A DNA stretch of 64,000 bases from Acidimicrobiia bacterium. Its GTDB lineage: Bacteria > Actinomycetota > Acidimicrobiia > Spongiisociales > Spongiisociaceae. Under the pieces are notes generated by a model that saw nothing but the letters and a program-made list of their open reading frames with translations, was not told the DNA's origin and ran no database searches. Below are positions 10,890 through 20,153 of the stretch, piece by piece. Both the position numbers and the translations under genes were made by a program. Numbering within the stretch: the first letter of the stretch is position 1; every line of letters begins with the position of its first letter. Location of the stretch: assembly GCA_021296345.1 (NCBI GenBank), contig JAGWAN010000011.1, positions 24,063-88,062 on the forward strand, read 5' to 3'.

Positions 10890-11295
10890 GAGGATGCCCA
10901 AAAAGGCCAGTTGGCCCGGTATCCGGCAACAAAGCCCCGGTTCAAGAAGTCGCGGGCCAAACCATCCCTCGTCTTCTCCGGCACCCTTCTAGGAGTCGTT
11001 CCAAGTCCGAGAGCCGGATCCGCCGGATGATGAATCCCGATCATTCATGGTCGGGGCTTGAAAGGGTGACGGAGCGGGCGCTTCGGGTTGCCTGGCCTGG
11101 GGTTATGTTCATTTGACAGGCCCTCTTCATCCGGGCGTGGCACTCACCGTCCAGGTGAGGGACAGCCGCTCCGCGATGATGAGGTTGAAGTGGCCGGATT
11201 CGCATCGGTGTCCTGGGCACATGAACAATCAGGGTTAATGAAGGGCCAGGGAAATCTCCGCTCCGCCAAGACTCTCGAATGCCGGTAGACGGGGG
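10890..11295 (+). other. mreB-mreC intergenic region; no confident gene
   Basis: About 400 bases. A possible 32-codon frame (10894-10992) starts right after AGGAGG at the end of mreB, but its composition (Ser/Pro/Arg-rich) does not look like a real protein. A 7-base-pair stem with loop ATTCAT lies at 11036-11055 (CCCGATC/GGTCGGG with one wobble). The mreC frame is open from 11242 onward. Confidence 0.5.
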
Positions 11296-11388
11296 CTGCG
11301 GCGCGCCCGAGGCACGGGGAGGAGGGGTGCTCCGACCGATCGGTCCGCCTACGTTGCCATCGGCCTCCTCGTAATCTCACTCACCCTC

Positions 11389-12249
11389 ATGACCCTCGAC
11401 ATCCGTGCGTCGCGAGGTGGTCTCGGGGCCGACCTTCGCAACACCGCACAGGTGGTGGTAGCGCCTCTCCAGGCGGCTGTGAACGCGGTGGTGACTCCCG
11501 TCGTGAGCTTTTCCGACGGCCTGTCCAACCTGGCCGGGCTCCGCGAGGAGAACCAGCGGCTCCGGAACCGGATCGAGTCCCTGGAACGGGAAGCTGCTCA
11601 GGTCGGTCACCTGGAGGCCCAGGTGTCCGAGTTGGAGACGCTGCTGGCGCTGCGGCTTGGCGAGGATCTGTACCAGCTAGCGGTCTCGGCCGAGGTCACG
11701 GCTCGGGGAGGAACCCTCGACCCGACCCTGACCATCAATCGCGGTACCGGCGACGGGGTTCATCCCGGTCAACCGGTAGTGGACGGCCAGGGGGCGCTGA
11801 TAGGTCTGGTATCCGAAGCGAGCGAGGCGGGGGCGAACGTCATTCCGATCACGTCGCGCCGGGCACCGGCGGTCACGGTGCGCTTACCCGATGGACAGCG
11901 CGGGGTGGTAACGGGACAGGGCGCCGGAGCGTTGGAGCTCTCCATTCTGGAAGCGTCGGATCCCGTGGAGGGAGGCGAGTTGCTGGTGACCTACGGGCCT
12001 TACGGAGACTCCAACGCCTACCCGAAGGACCTGGATGTCGGCATCGTGGCAGAGGCAGCGGTTCCACAGTTCGGGATCATCAGTGTACGGGTGGAACCCA
12101 TGGGGGATCTCGAACGCCTGGAATACGTGGCGGTAATCCCCTGGCCGTCAGCTCCCTCGCCACAACTCGGAGATGGTGAGTTCCCCGGGCTATCGGAGGT
12201 GGGGGCCGGCTCCGCCGACCGGGGTGGCGAGACGGATGCGGGAACGTAA
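11389..12249 (+). CDS. mreC: Rod shape-determining protein MreC (true N-terminus probably upstream)
   Basis: Membrane-anchored periplasmic scaffold linking MreB, MreD, PBP2 and RodA. From ATG 11389 the protein has 286 residues: a coiled coil (about 45-80, LREENQRLRNRIESLE) and two beta-barrel subdomains with INRGTGDGVHPGQPV. MreC needs an N-terminal membrane helix. That helix (YVAIGLLVISLTL) is encoded in frame just upstream at 11350-11388, and the frame is open back to 11242, but it contains no ATG, GTG or TTG codon. Initiation is therefore either at a rare codon (CTG 11296 is one choice) or the upstream bases hold an indel. It abuts mreD. Confidence 0.85.
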   Translation: MTLDIRASRGGLGADLRNTAQVVVAPLQAAVNAVVTPVVSFSDGLSNLAGLREENQRLRNRIESLEREAAQVGHLEAQVSELETLLALRLGEDLYQLAVSAEVTARGGTLDPTLTINRGTGDGVHPGQPVVDGQGALIGLVSEASEAGANVIPITSRRAPAVTVRLPDGQRGVVTGQGAGALELSILEASDPVEGGELLVTYGPYGDSNAYPKDLDVGIVAEAAVPQFGIISVRVEPMGDLERLEYVAVIPWPSAPSPQLGDGEFPGLSEVGAGSADRGGETDAGT

Positions 12250-12771
12250 ATGGCGAGCCTGCGGTTCCTGCTCTCCCTGGTGTTGGTCATGGTGGCGGCT
12301 CTCGTTCAGACCAGCGTGTTCCACAGCATCAGGCCCTTTGGCGCAAGCCCCGATGTAGTCCTGTTGATGGTGGTGGTCGGTGCGATCTGGCTCAAGCCCG
12401 AAGTGGCCGTGTTGCTGGGTTTCCTGGGCGGGCTGCTGCTCGACATGCTCGGATCGGCGCCGCTGGGTCTGAGTGGGCTGGCGTTCACAGTCGGCGCCTA
12501 CGTCACGGTGCGGAGCCGCGATCGGTTCAACTACGGGCTCCCGGTCGGTGTGATGACTGTGGGAGGTATCACGTTGGTCATGCTGGTGACCAACGCCCTG
12601 ATCGGGACCCTGTTCGGTGAGGGCACGCTAGGCAATCCCGACATCATCAGGACGTTGCTACTGGTGCCGATGTACAACATGGTGCTCGCGCTGGGCTTTC
12701 TCCCGCTGGCCGACTGGCTGTTCTCGTCGGTGGCCGGTCCGCGCCACACCTGGAGCCGGAGCCGGTTGTGA
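12250..12771 (+). CDS. mreD: Rod shape-determining protein MreD
   Basis: Integral membrane subunit of the elongasome. 173 residues with about five hydrophobic helices; the first runs from residue 3 to 22 (LRFLLSLVLVMVAALVQTSV) and the conserved GLLLDMLGSAPLGLSGL region is near 58. ATG directly follows the mreC stop, and its 3' end overlaps the mrdA GTG by 4 bases. Confidence 0.9.
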   Translation: MASLRFLLSLVLVMVAALVQTSVFHSIRPFGASPDVVLLMVVVGAIWLKPEVAVLLGFLGGLLLDMLGSAPLGLSGLAFTVGAYVTVRSRDRFNYGLPVGVMTVGGITLVMLVTNALIGTLFGEGTLGNPDIIRTLLLVPMYNMVLALGFLPLADWLFSSVAGPRHTWSRSRL

Positions 12772-14750
12772 GCGACAGGAAGCGGCTCGACCGTAGGGAA
12801 CAGGCCACGAACAGCTGGCGTTTGGGTGTCCTGGCCCTGCTGTTCACGGGCGCGTTGTCGATCCTGTTCTTCCGGTTGTGGTTCGTGCAGCTCGCGGCCG
12901 GCCCGGAGTGGCTTGAGGAAGCCGACCAGAACATCGTCAGCAGCCAGGCGATCGCGTCGCCGCGGGGTGACATAGTTGATCGGAACGGCATCGTGCTGGC
13001 CACTTCCGTACCCGATCTCGTCATCGAGATCGATCGGTCTCTCCTCCCGATCGAGGTGGAGGACGACGTACTGCAGCGGCTGGCGGCCATCCTTGGCCTG
13101 TCGCCGGTCGAAGTGCGCGAGGCCGTAGAGCGAACCAGATCGGGAGAGGTCGCCACCCTGACGGAGTTCGAGATCGATGCCGACACGGCCTACTTGATAA
13201 TGGAGCAGCGAGCCACCCTGCCGGGTGTCACGGTGCGAGCCCTGCCCGTGCGCGGGTACACGCAAGGGTCGTTGATGGGTCATGTGTTGGGTCACATGGG
13301 GCTTCCGTCGCCGGGCGATCTCGAGCGACTACCCACAACCGATACCATCACGCCGATCGGAAAGCTCGGGGTGGAGCGGGAGTACGACGAGTTCCTGCAA
13401 GGGACGCCTGGGAAACATGTGTACCGGATCAACCCCGAAGGCGCCATCCTGGAGGAGATCGGGACCGTGGATCCGGTCCCCGGCGCCACGGTCCGGCTGA
13501 CCCTCGATGTCGAGGTCCAGGCGGAGGTCGAGAGGATTCTGGTCGAGGCCATAGACCTGTCCAACGCGCTGAAGGAAACCCAGGACGAGATTGATCCGGA
13601 CCGGACTCCACCACCGACCGAGCGAGCCACTGCCGTGGTGATGGAGGTGAACACGGGCGCCATCCTGGCCATGGCCTCCTACCCGACTTTCGAGCCGCAG
13701 GTGTTCGTTGGCGGCATCGATGTCGACTCTTTCGAGGAACTGTCAGAGCGTCAGGCTTTCAACAACCTGGCTATCCAGGGTGTGAAGCCGCCCGCATCCA
13801 CGTTCAAGGTGATCACCTACGTAACGGCTGTAGAAGAGAACATCTTCCCGGAGGGGGTGTCTACACCGGAGGAGACCATCGAATGCTCACCGCAGCTGGC
13901 GCACCGGTTCGAGGACGACTCGCAGCTGCTGTGGAGGAACTGGACCTATCCGGAGTCAGACGGGCGGCAGAATCTCCATGATGCCCTCCGGCGATCCTGC
14001 AACATCTACTTCTGGGAGGTGGCGCTGTCCATCTGGAGAGCGTACGCACGGACCGACCGGGAGGGGATGGTGCAGGAATGGGCGCGGGCGGTCGGTGTGG
14101 GTCGCCCCACCCAGGTCGACCTTCCGTTCGAGCACGACGGAATACTGGGTGATCGCCAGCTCTTCGAAGAGTGGCAGGAACGGCAGCCGTGGCGGGTCCG
14201 GGCGGAGGGCTGGCTCGGTGGCGACCTCATGAACCTAGTGGTCGGCCAGGGACCGATCGTAACCACGCCGCTCCAGATGGCGGTCGCCTACGCCTCGATA
14301 CTCAACGGGGGAACCGTATACCAACCCCGGGTGGCGGAGGCAATAGAGACAGCCGACGGGGAGCGGTTACGAACCCTCGAGCCCCGCGTGCTCAGGTCGG
14401 TGGACATCAGTCCGCAAACCGTGGCGTCGTTGAGAACAGATCTGACCTCCGTGGTCCGTTCCGGTACGGCTCGGCGGGCATTCGAGGATCTGGGCGGGCT
14501 GGTCGAGTTGGTGGGAGGCAAGACCGGGACCGCCCAGTCGTTCACCGACCAGGAAGGGGTCTTCCACGACTCGACGGCGTGGTTCGTCGGTGTGGCGCCG
14601 ATCGATGCTCCGCGGTGGGTTGTCGCGGTGATGGTGGACGAGGGCGGTTCGGGAGGCGCGGTGGCAGCGCCGGCGGCACGGGCCATCTTCCAGTACCTGC
14701 TCGGCACCGAGGTCACGCCGTTGGTCGCGGGTGAGGACACGGAGCGGTAG
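12768..14750 (+). CDS. mrdA: Penicillin-binding protein 2 (peptidoglycan transpeptidase of the elongasome)
   Basis: Cross-links peptidoglycan during elongation, with RodA as the glycosyltransferase partner. 660 residues. One membrane helix (about 22-42), the pedestal domain beginning ASPRGDIVDRNG, then the transpeptidase domain: active-site SxxK as STFK in KPPASTFKV (near residue 345), SxN as SCN near 410, KTG as GGKTGTAQ near 584. GTG start overlapping mreD in GTGA. All catalytic motifs are intact. Confidence 0.96.
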   Translation: MSDRKRLDRREQATNSWRLGVLALLFTGALSILFFRLWFVQLAAGPEWLEEADQNIVSSQAIASPRGDIVDRNGIVLATSVPDLVIEIDRSLLPIEVEDDVLQRLAAILGLSPVEVREAVERTRSGEVATLTEFEIDADTAYLIMEQRATLPGVTVRALPVRGYTQGSLMGHVLGHMGLPSPGDLERLPTTDTITPIGKLGVEREYDEFLQGTPGKHVYRINPEGAILEEIGTVDPVPGATVRLTLDVEVQAEVERILVEAIDLSNALKETQDEIDPDRTPPPTERATAVVMEVNTGAILAMASYPTFEPQVFVGGIDVDSFEELSERQAFNNLAIQGVKPPASTFKVITYVTAVEENIFPEGVSTPEETIECSPQLAHRFEDDSQLLWRNWTYPESDGRQNLHDALRRSCNIYFWEVALSIWRAYARTDREGMVQEWARAVGVGRPTQVDLPFEHDGILGDRQLFEEWQERQPWRVRAEGWLGGDLMNLVVGQGPIVTTPLQMAVAYASILNGGTVYQPRVAEAIETADGERLRTLEPRVLRSVDISPQTVASLRTDLTSVVRSGTARRAFEDLGGLVELVGGKTGTAQSFTDQEGVFHDSTAWFVGVAPIDAPRWVVAVMVDEGGSGGAVAAPAARAIFQYLLGTEVTPLVAGEDTER

Positions 14751-14753
14751 CGC

Positions 14754-15929
14754 ATGGCGGTGCTGGACCGTACCTTGGAGGGTGTGGGCGGGATATTCGA
14801 GGACCGCCCCAGGCCTACCCCCGACCTAATAGTGTTCGTATTGATGGCAGCCCTCATGGCCCTGGGCAGCGTGATGGTCTACTCGTCGACGTTCGTCCGG
14901 CTGGAGGAGGAAACGGGAGATCCCACGTCGGCCATGCGGAGGCAGATGATCTTTGCAGGCGTGGCGCTGGTCACCTATGTGGCGACCTCGATGATCGACT
15001 ATCGCTGGTACCGGCGCTTTCCGGGTCTCATTTACGGCGTCACGATGGTTGCCCTGATCGGCGTCCTGTTCGCCGCGCCGCAGAAGGGCGCCACCCGCTG
15101 GATCCCCGTGGGCACCTTCCAGTTCCAACCGTCGGAATTCGCCAAGGTGGCCCTGATAGTCGCCCTGGCGAGCCTGCTGACCAGGGAGGCCAGCCGGCGC
15201 ATGTCGTGGAAGACCCTTGGGACGGCCCTCCTGATGGCGGCCGCGCCCAGCTTCCTCATCTTCCTGCAGCCCGACCTCGGCACCATGCTGGTGGTGGGTT
15301 TCATCACAGTAGGCATGCTCTTCGTAGCCGGCTCCAGCATTCGCCAGGTCCTGGTCCTGGGAGCTTCCGGGATCGCGGGTGCGATAGCGGTGTTCCAACT
15401 CGATATCCTCAAGTCCTACCAGACAGCCCGGCTCGCCGGGTTCCTCGATCAGACCTCCGACTTGCAGGGAGTCAACTGGAATCTCTACCAGAGCCAGATC
15501 GCTATCGGCTCCGGCCAACTCGTCGGAAGGGGATTGCTCCAGGGCACGCAGACTCGTCTCAGCTTCATCCCCTCCCAGACCACGGACTTCATCTTCACGG
15601 CGGTGGGGGAGCAGTTCGGGTTTATCGGCGGCTCAGCGGTAATCCTCGCCTACGCCATCCTGATATGGCGGTTGCTGATCGTGGCGGCGGGAGCGCCCAA
15701 CGGGTTCGGGTCCATGATCTCGGTGGGTATGGCTGCGCTCCTGTCCTTCCATGTATTCGTCAACATCGGCATGACCGTGGGCCTGGTACCGGTGACCGGA
15801 CTTCCCCTGCCCTTCATGAGCGCCGGTGGTTCAGCCATGATCGCCATGGCGGGCGGGATGGGGATAGTGAACTCGGTCTGGCGATCGAGGTCGCCGGTCA
15901 GCGACCGGCCCGAGGCGCGCGATCTCTGA
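14754..15929 (+). CDS. rodA: Peptidoglycan glycosyltransferase RodA (SEDS family)
   Basis: Polymerises lipid II glycan strands together with PBP2. 391 residues, about ten membrane helices. SEDS signatures are visible: FQFQPSEFAK (about 122-131), LQPDLGTML (about 170) and the C-terminal LPFMSAGGSAM (about 352-362). The ATG lies 3 bases after the mrdA stop, so translation is coupled. Assigned to rodA rather than ftsW because of its place after mrdA. Confidence 0.95.
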   Translation: MAVLDRTLEGVGGIFEDRPRPTPDLIVFVLMAALMALGSVMVYSSTFVRLEEETGDPTSAMRRQMIFAGVALVTYVATSMIDYRWYRRFPGLIYGVTMVALIGVLFAAPQKGATRWIPVGTFQFQPSEFAKVALIVALASLLTREASRRMSWKTLGTALLMAAAPSFLIFLQPDLGTMLVVGFITVGMLFVAGSSIRQVLVLGASGIAGAIAVFQLDILKSYQTARLAGFLDQTSDLQGVNWNLYQSQIAIGSGQLVGRGLLQGTQTRLSFIPSQTTDFIFTAVGEQFGFIGGSAVILAYAILIWRLLIVAAGAPNGFGSMISVGMAALLSFHVFVNIGMTVGLVPVTGLPLPFMSAGGSAMIAMAGGMGIVNSVWRSRSPVSDRPEARDL

Positions 15930-16406
15930 ATCGGCTGTTAAGATCATCTGCGGTGGGTGGCTGTTCGACCAAGCCTGACGTCCAGTCGCCCCCTACCTAC
16001 CAAGTCCGTCTCGGAGGGCCGTTCCTCGTGGGAGTCATCCGCTCCGGGACGACTGGGAAGTCGCAATGGCATGGGAACTTGTGAACCTTCGATCAGGTGT
16101 ATCCGGCGCGAGCGCCAAAGTCGCTCGCCCTCGACTGGTTCGGCAAGTACGGAACGAACGAGGCGTCGCCGCCATGGGAATCGTTGCCTCCCGCGCCGGC
16201 TGGCGGTCGGCGGGGCGAACCCACGCAGGCCAAGGCCCACCAGCATACGTCGAAGCAGTAGCCGCACCGGCAGGAGAAGGGACCTGAGACCGTGACAGAG
16301 CAGCAGACCAGAGTCTCTGCCCGTCCTGGTTGCCCCGTAGTCCGATCGATATTGGTCCCTGCCCTTGCAGTCGCGTGCGTCATTTCAGATCAAGGAGACA
16401 TCAGTA
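15930..16406 (+). other. Long leader or intergenic region before rng
   Basis: 477 bases with no convincing gene; a frame at 16066-16287 has random-looking composition. At its start, TGTTAAGAT (15936-15944) fits an extended -10 promoter (TGn-TAnnnT). If used, it would give rng a leader of roughly 455 bases. Long leaders of RNase E/G genes are sites of autoregulation in some bacteria; here that is inference only. Confidence 0.4.
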
Positions 16407-17963
16407 ATGCCTTTCTTTCGGCGCAAGACAGCCGAAATAGTTCGCCGCGGAGTCGGCGACGAGTCGACCGAAGAACGAACAACCAGAAAAATCAGCGGTA
16501 AGACCGTCAAGGTCCGGCGCGTACGAGAGCTGCCGAAAAAGCCGAAGCATGCGGCCACCAAGGCCGTCTCCAAACGGAAGAAGAAGCAGCCCAAGCACGG
16601 GTCGGCCCGGTCCGGGAGCCGTCAACGCGGTCGTACCCACCCCCACGCGGAGGGGACGGTTCCGCTTCCGGCGGCCGGACGCCGCCAGATGCTGGTCCGG
16701 GTGCTGCCCCACCAGACTCAGATCGTGGTGCTGGAGGGGTCGCTGCTGGTGGAGCACTACGTGCACCGGTCCGATCAGGAGTCGCTGGTCGGCAACATCT
16801 ACGACGGTGTCGTCCGCAGCGTGCTCCCGGGCTTGGAGGCCGCTTTCGTGGACATCGGTACGGAGAAGAATGGCGTCATATACGCGGGGGATCTCAATTC
16901 GACCCGGCGTACCCACGGCCGGGGACCACGCATCGAGCGCCAACTCAAGCAGGGTGACCACCTCATGGTCCAGGTCGACAAGGACCCGATGGGCAGCAAG
17001 GGACCGCGGCTCACCAGCCAGATGACCCTGCCCGGCCGGCACCTGGTGCTGTCTCCCAAGAACTCGATGCTAGGTATATCCCGTCGCCTGCCCGAGGCGG
17101 AGCGCAACCGGCTGCGACTGCTACTCCAGGCGGAACGCCCACCCGGCTACGGCCTCATCGTGCGTACGGCGGCGGCCGGTTCTTCGAGGCGGGAGATCGT
17201 GGCTGACATTGCCCGTCTCAAGGCCAAGTGGGCGGAGATCGAGGGCGCCGCTAAGGGCGGGTCCGCGCCTCGGGTAATCCACGAGGAGCCCAGCCTCCTG
17301 ATCCGGGTGATCCGTGAGCACTTCACGCGGGACTTCCGGCGCCTGCTGATAGATGATCGCCGGGCTCACGAGGCGGTTCTTAAGTATCTGAAGGAGGTCT
17401 CCCCGGATCTGGTCGACCGGGTGCATCTCAGCCAAGACCGGCATCAGAACCTGTTTGCCCGCTTCCGGGTGGACGACCAGCTCCGCCGGGCGCTGGACCG
17501 CAAGGTATGGCTGCCTTCAGGCGGACACCTGGTGATCGACCGGACCGAGGCGCTGACGGTAGTGGACGTGAACACCGGTAAGTACGTGGGGAAGGCGAAC
17601 CTCGAGGACACTGTCCTTCACAACAACCTTGAGGCCGCCGAGGAGATCGGGCGCCAGCTTCGCCTGCGAGACATCGGTGGGATCATCGTTATTGATTTCA
17701 TCGACATGGAGATCAAGAAGAACCGTGAGGCGGTTCTGGAGCGGCTCCGGGCGGCGCTCGCCTCCGACAAGACCACCACCCAGGTGCACTCTGTATCGAG
17801 TCTCGGTCTCGTCGAGATGACGCGCAAGAACGTGTCCAGTGGTCTGATAGAATCCTTCTCCGAGCCTTGTCCAACCTGCGACGGGCGCGGTCTCGTGCTC
17901 CACGAGAAAGCGGCTACCTCGGGGGTTCCGATCAATCCGGTGGGCGACAAGGTGGCGATGTGA
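16407..17963 (+). CDS. rng: Ribonuclease E/G family endoribonuclease
   Basis: Single-strand endonuclease for rRNA maturation and mRNA decay. 518 residues. A basic, disordered N-terminal tail (1-90, many Lys/Arg) precedes an S1-like domain (VGNIYDGVVRSVLPGLEAAF, about 131-150). The RNase H/DNase I-like catalytic core ends with VVDVNTGKYVG and IIVIDFIDM, whose Asp residues bind magnesium. The Zn-link CPTCDGRG is near residue 490. The ATG at 16407 is chosen because AAGGAGA precedes it by 9 bases. First gene of rng-rplU-rpmA-obg. Confidence 0.93.
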   Translation: MPFFRRKTAEIVRRGVGDESTEERTTRKISGKTVKVRRVRELPKKPKHAATKAVSKRKKKQPKHGSARSGSRQRGRTHPHAEGTVPLPAAGRRQMLVRVLPHQTQIVVLEGSLLVEHYVHRSDQESLVGNIYDGVVRSVLPGLEAAFVDIGTEKNGVIYAGDLNSTRRTHGRGPRIERQLKQGDHLMVQVDKDPMGSKGPRLTSQMTLPGRHLVLSPKNSMLGISRRLPEAERNRLRLLLQAERPPGYGLIVRTAAAGSSRREIVADIARLKAKWAEIEGAAKGGSAPRVIHEEPSLLIRVIREHFTRDFRRLLIDDRRAHEAVLKYLKEVSPDLVDRVHLSQDRHQNLFARFRVDDQLRRALDRKVWLPSGGHLVIDRTEALTVVDVNTGKYVGKANLEDTVLHNNLEAAEEIGRQLRLRDIGGIIVIDFIDMEIKKNREAVLERLRAALASDKTTTQVHSVSSLGLVEMTRKNVSSGLIESFSEPCPTCDGRGLVLHEKAATSGVPINPVGDKVAM

Positions 17964-18025
17964 ACCGTGGGTCGGGCGGTGGAGCGCACCCGGCTGGGTT
18001 ACGGTCGAAAGGTTGTATTTCCGAC

Positions 18026-18340
18026 ATGTACGCGATCATCCGCTCGGGTGGCAAGCAGACCAGGGTGTCCAAGGGCTACGTCATCGACGTGGAGTTACTG
18101 AAGGATGCCGGGGATGAGGTGACCTTCACACCGTTGCTGGTAGTCAGCGATGACGGCAGCGTGATCACCAGCCGGGAGGAACTCGCAGGGATGCAAGTCA
18201 AGGCCCGGGTGCTCGGTGACGTCAAGGGTAAGAAGGTCGAGGTGTTCAAGTACAAGAACAAGTCGGGCTACCGGCGCCGGAAGGGCCATCGCCAGCGCCA
18301 CACCCGCCTCGAGATAACCCATGTGGGCGCCATCGGTTAA
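18026..18340 (+). CDS. rplU: 50S ribosomal protein L21
   Basis: 104 residues beginning MYAIIRSGGKQ, the canonical L21 N-terminus, and ending with the basic stretch KNKSGYRRRKGHRQ that contacts 23S rRNA. GAAAGG lies 13 bases upstream. L21 and L27 genes are normally almost adjacent; here a heptad repeat separates them. Confidence 0.97.
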   Translation: MYAIIRSGGKQTRVSKGYVIDVELLKDAGDEVTFTPLLVVSDDGSVITSREELAGMQVKARVLGDVKGKKVEVFKYKNKSGYRRRKGHRQRHTRLEITHVGAIG

Positions 18341-18347
18341 CCCTGAT

Positions 18348-18489
18348 AGTGGCCAGTGGCCGGTTCCCAGTGGCCAGTGGCGACCCGGAGGTAATCAAGT
18401 TCCGTTAGGCCCGTAGGTATGTTGGGTTGTACGTGTCTTCCGAGTTACAACACTTGCCGACACTGACCACTGACCACTGACCACTGACC
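18348..18489. repeat. Heptad-period intergenic repeat element 1 (between rplU and rpmA)
   Basis: The left part, 18348-18382, reads AGTGGCC, AGTGGCC, GGTTCCC, AGTGGCC, AGTGGCG, exact 7-base steps. The right part, 18461-18489, is CACTGAC four times plus C. The two parts are near-complementary (CCAGTGG against CCACTGA, about six of seven pairs per unit), so they could fold back across an 80-base loop. The element starts 7 bases after the rplU stop and ends 7 bases before a perfect TATAAT. Confidence 0.85.
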
Positions 18490-18496
18490 GACTAGG

Positions 18497-18502
18497 TATA
18501 AT
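18497..18502 (+). promoter_or_regulatory. Candidate -10 box of rpmA
   Basis: A perfect TATAAT lies just after the heptad repeat and 81 bases before the rpmA start. No good -35 is found at 16-18 bases because that position falls in the repeat. It would give rpmA its own transcription start, downstream of the repeat that splits it from rplU. Confidence 0.45.
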
Positions 18503-18583
18503 CGCAGGTCAGGAGCCATGACTCCTGCTCTATTCACCGTACGAAACCCGATCCGTGAGAAGTCGGCGCCAGAGGAGGCCTGT

Positions 18584-18841
18584 ATGTCCAAGACCAAAGG
18601 TGGAGGGTCCACCAAGAACGGCCGTGATTCGCACGCCAAGCGGCTCGGCCCGAAGGTTTTCGATGGTCAGGAGATCAAGGCAGGGACGATCCTGGTTCGC
18701 CAGAGGGGCACCCGCATCCATCCGGGAGTCAATGTACGTCGCGGTGGAGACGACACGCTCTTCGCGGTCGCTCCTGGCACGGTGAAATACCACCGTCAGG
18801 GGGGTCGCCGCCGGGTGAGCATCCTGACCGACTCTCACTGA
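18584..18841 (+). CDS. rpmA: 50S ribosomal protein L27
   Basis: 85 residues. The N-terminus [16 protein letters not shown] carries the KGGGS peptide that reaches the peptidyl transferase centre. No cleavable Firmicutes-type N-terminal extension is present. ATG 18584 follows AGAGGAGG, a strong ribosome-binding site, which decides the start against an upstream in-frame ATG at 18518. Confidence 0.97.
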   Translation: MSKTKGGGSTKNGRDSHAKRLGPKVFDGQEIKAGTILVRQRGTRIHPGVNVRRGGDDTLFAVAPGTVKYHRQGGRRRVSILTDSH

Positions 18842-18889
18842 TCGTCAGGACGCCCGTACGGGACATCCCTGACCGCCGGACGGTGGATC

Positions 18890-20149
18890 GTGTTCATCGA
18901 CCAGGTCCGCGTCCATCTTCGATCCGGTAACGGCGGGGCCGGCGCGGTGTCGTTCCGTCGGGTCGGTCGCCGTCCCCGGGGAAAACCGGCCGGCGGATCG
19001 GGCGGGCGGGGCGGAAGCGTGGTCGTCGCCGTAGACGAGGGGATGTCCACCCTGGTGGACTTCCGCAGGCGTCCCCATCGCGCAGCAGGTAGCGGAAGCC
19101 ATGGGGCATCCGACCTTCGTCATGGGCGTCAGGGCGATGACCTGATGGTGCCTGTACCTGCCGGCACCATGGTGATCGATGACGAGGAACGGCTGGTTGC
19201 CGACCTGGTATCCGCGGGCCAGCAGGTCACGGTCCTGGAAGGCGGCCGGGGAGGCCGCGGCAACGCTGCGCTGGTCTCGGTCGCCAACCGGGCGCCGTCC
19301 TTTTGCGAGCAGGGGGAGTACGGCACGGAGGCCTGGTTCACCCTGGAGATGAAGCTGGTTGCCGATGCGGCGTTGATCGGTTTCCCCAACGCCGGCAAGT
19401 CGACCCTGATCTCGCGGGTATCGGCGGCTCGGCCCAAGATCGCCGACTACCCATTCACCACGCTGGTCCCCAACCTTGGAGTGGTGATGATCGACGACCG
19501 GTCCTTCGTCATGGCCGATGTGCCCGGCCTGGTGGAGGGGGCTGCCGAGGGCAGGGGACTCGGACACGAGTTTCTCCGTCATTGCGAGCGAGCCCGGGTG
19601 CTGGTGTTCCTTCTCGACCCGTCACTGTTGCAAGAGCTTTCCCCGGAACGCCAGTACGAGGTACTCGAGCGCGAGCTTCGCCACCACGACCCGGATCTGG
19701 CCGACCGCCCGCGGGTGGTGGCCGTCACCAAACGCGACCTCTCCGTCGAGAGCCCGGTGACGACTGCCCTCCTCGAGGTAGCCCCGGACCTGATCGAGAT
19801 CAGCTCCGTGGCCGGGCAGGGACTGGACGATCTCGTCCATCGGATCGCCGACGCCGTTGACCGGGCCGAGAGGACGACCGAGCAGGGTAAGGGCTATGTC
19901 CTGCACCGTCCGCTCGGCCCCACCTTCGAGGTGGACCGCGTGGATGGTGTCTGGGTGGTGAACGGCCGCGCTGCGGAACGGGCGGTAGCTCTCAACGACC
20001 TGACCCAGTCCGACGCCGCCCTGCTCGCTTCCCGTAGGCTCTCCCGCCTCGGGGTGGATGACTCCCTGCGCCGCGCAGGCGCCCGGGAGGGTGACGAGGT
20101 CCGGATCGGCGACTTGGTCTTCGAGTATTCGGAGCCCGACGTTGGATGA
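18890..20149 (+). CDS. obg: GTPase Obg/CgtA
   Basis: Essential ribosome-assembly and stress GTPase. 419 residues. Glycine-rich Obg fold (1-155), G domain with G1 GFPNAGKST near 163, G2 DYPFTTL, G3 DVPGLVEGA, G4 as VTKRD (TKxD), and a C-terminal OCT domain (about 330-415). GTG start 49 bases after rpmA. The 3' end abuts or overlaps proB. Confidence 0.96.
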   Translation: MFIDQVRVHLRSGNGGAGAVSFRRVGRRPRGKPAGGSGGRGGSVVVAVDEGMSTLVDFRRRPHRAAGSGSHGASDLRHGRQGDDLMVPVPAGTMVIDDEERLVADLVSAGQQVTVLEGGRGGRGNAALVSVANRAPSFCEQGEYGTEAWFTLEMKLVADAALIGFPNAGKSTLISRVSAARPKIADYPFTTLVPNLGVVMIDDRSFVMADVPGLVEGAAEGRGLGHEFLRHCERARVLVFLLDPSLLQELSPERQYEVLERELRHHDPDLADRPRVVAVTKRDLSVESPVTTALLEVAPDLIEISSVAGQGLDDLVHRIADAVDRAERTTEQGKGYVLHRPLGPTFEVDRVDGVWVVNGRAAERAVALNDLTQSDAALLASRRLSRLGVDDSLRRAGAREGDEVRIGDLVFEYSEPDVG

Positions 20150-20153
20150 GGGT

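Noticed and set aside
10894..10992. 32-codon frame directly after AGGAGG at the end of mreB
   Set aside because: Composition is Ser/Pro/Arg-rich without structure; the AGGAGG is probably coincidence with the mreB stop region.
11036..11055. Stem with loop ATTCAT sharing ATCATTCATGG with the folC-ndk gap in inverse orientation
   Set aside because: An 11-base match between two places in 64 kb is expected by chance.
16066..16287. 73-codon frame in the rng leader
   Set aside because: No ribosome-binding site, random-looking sequence, no recognisable domain.
18461..18489. CRISPR-like direct repeats
   Set aside because: The units are 7 bases long, adjacent, without spacers, and no cas genes are in the window.
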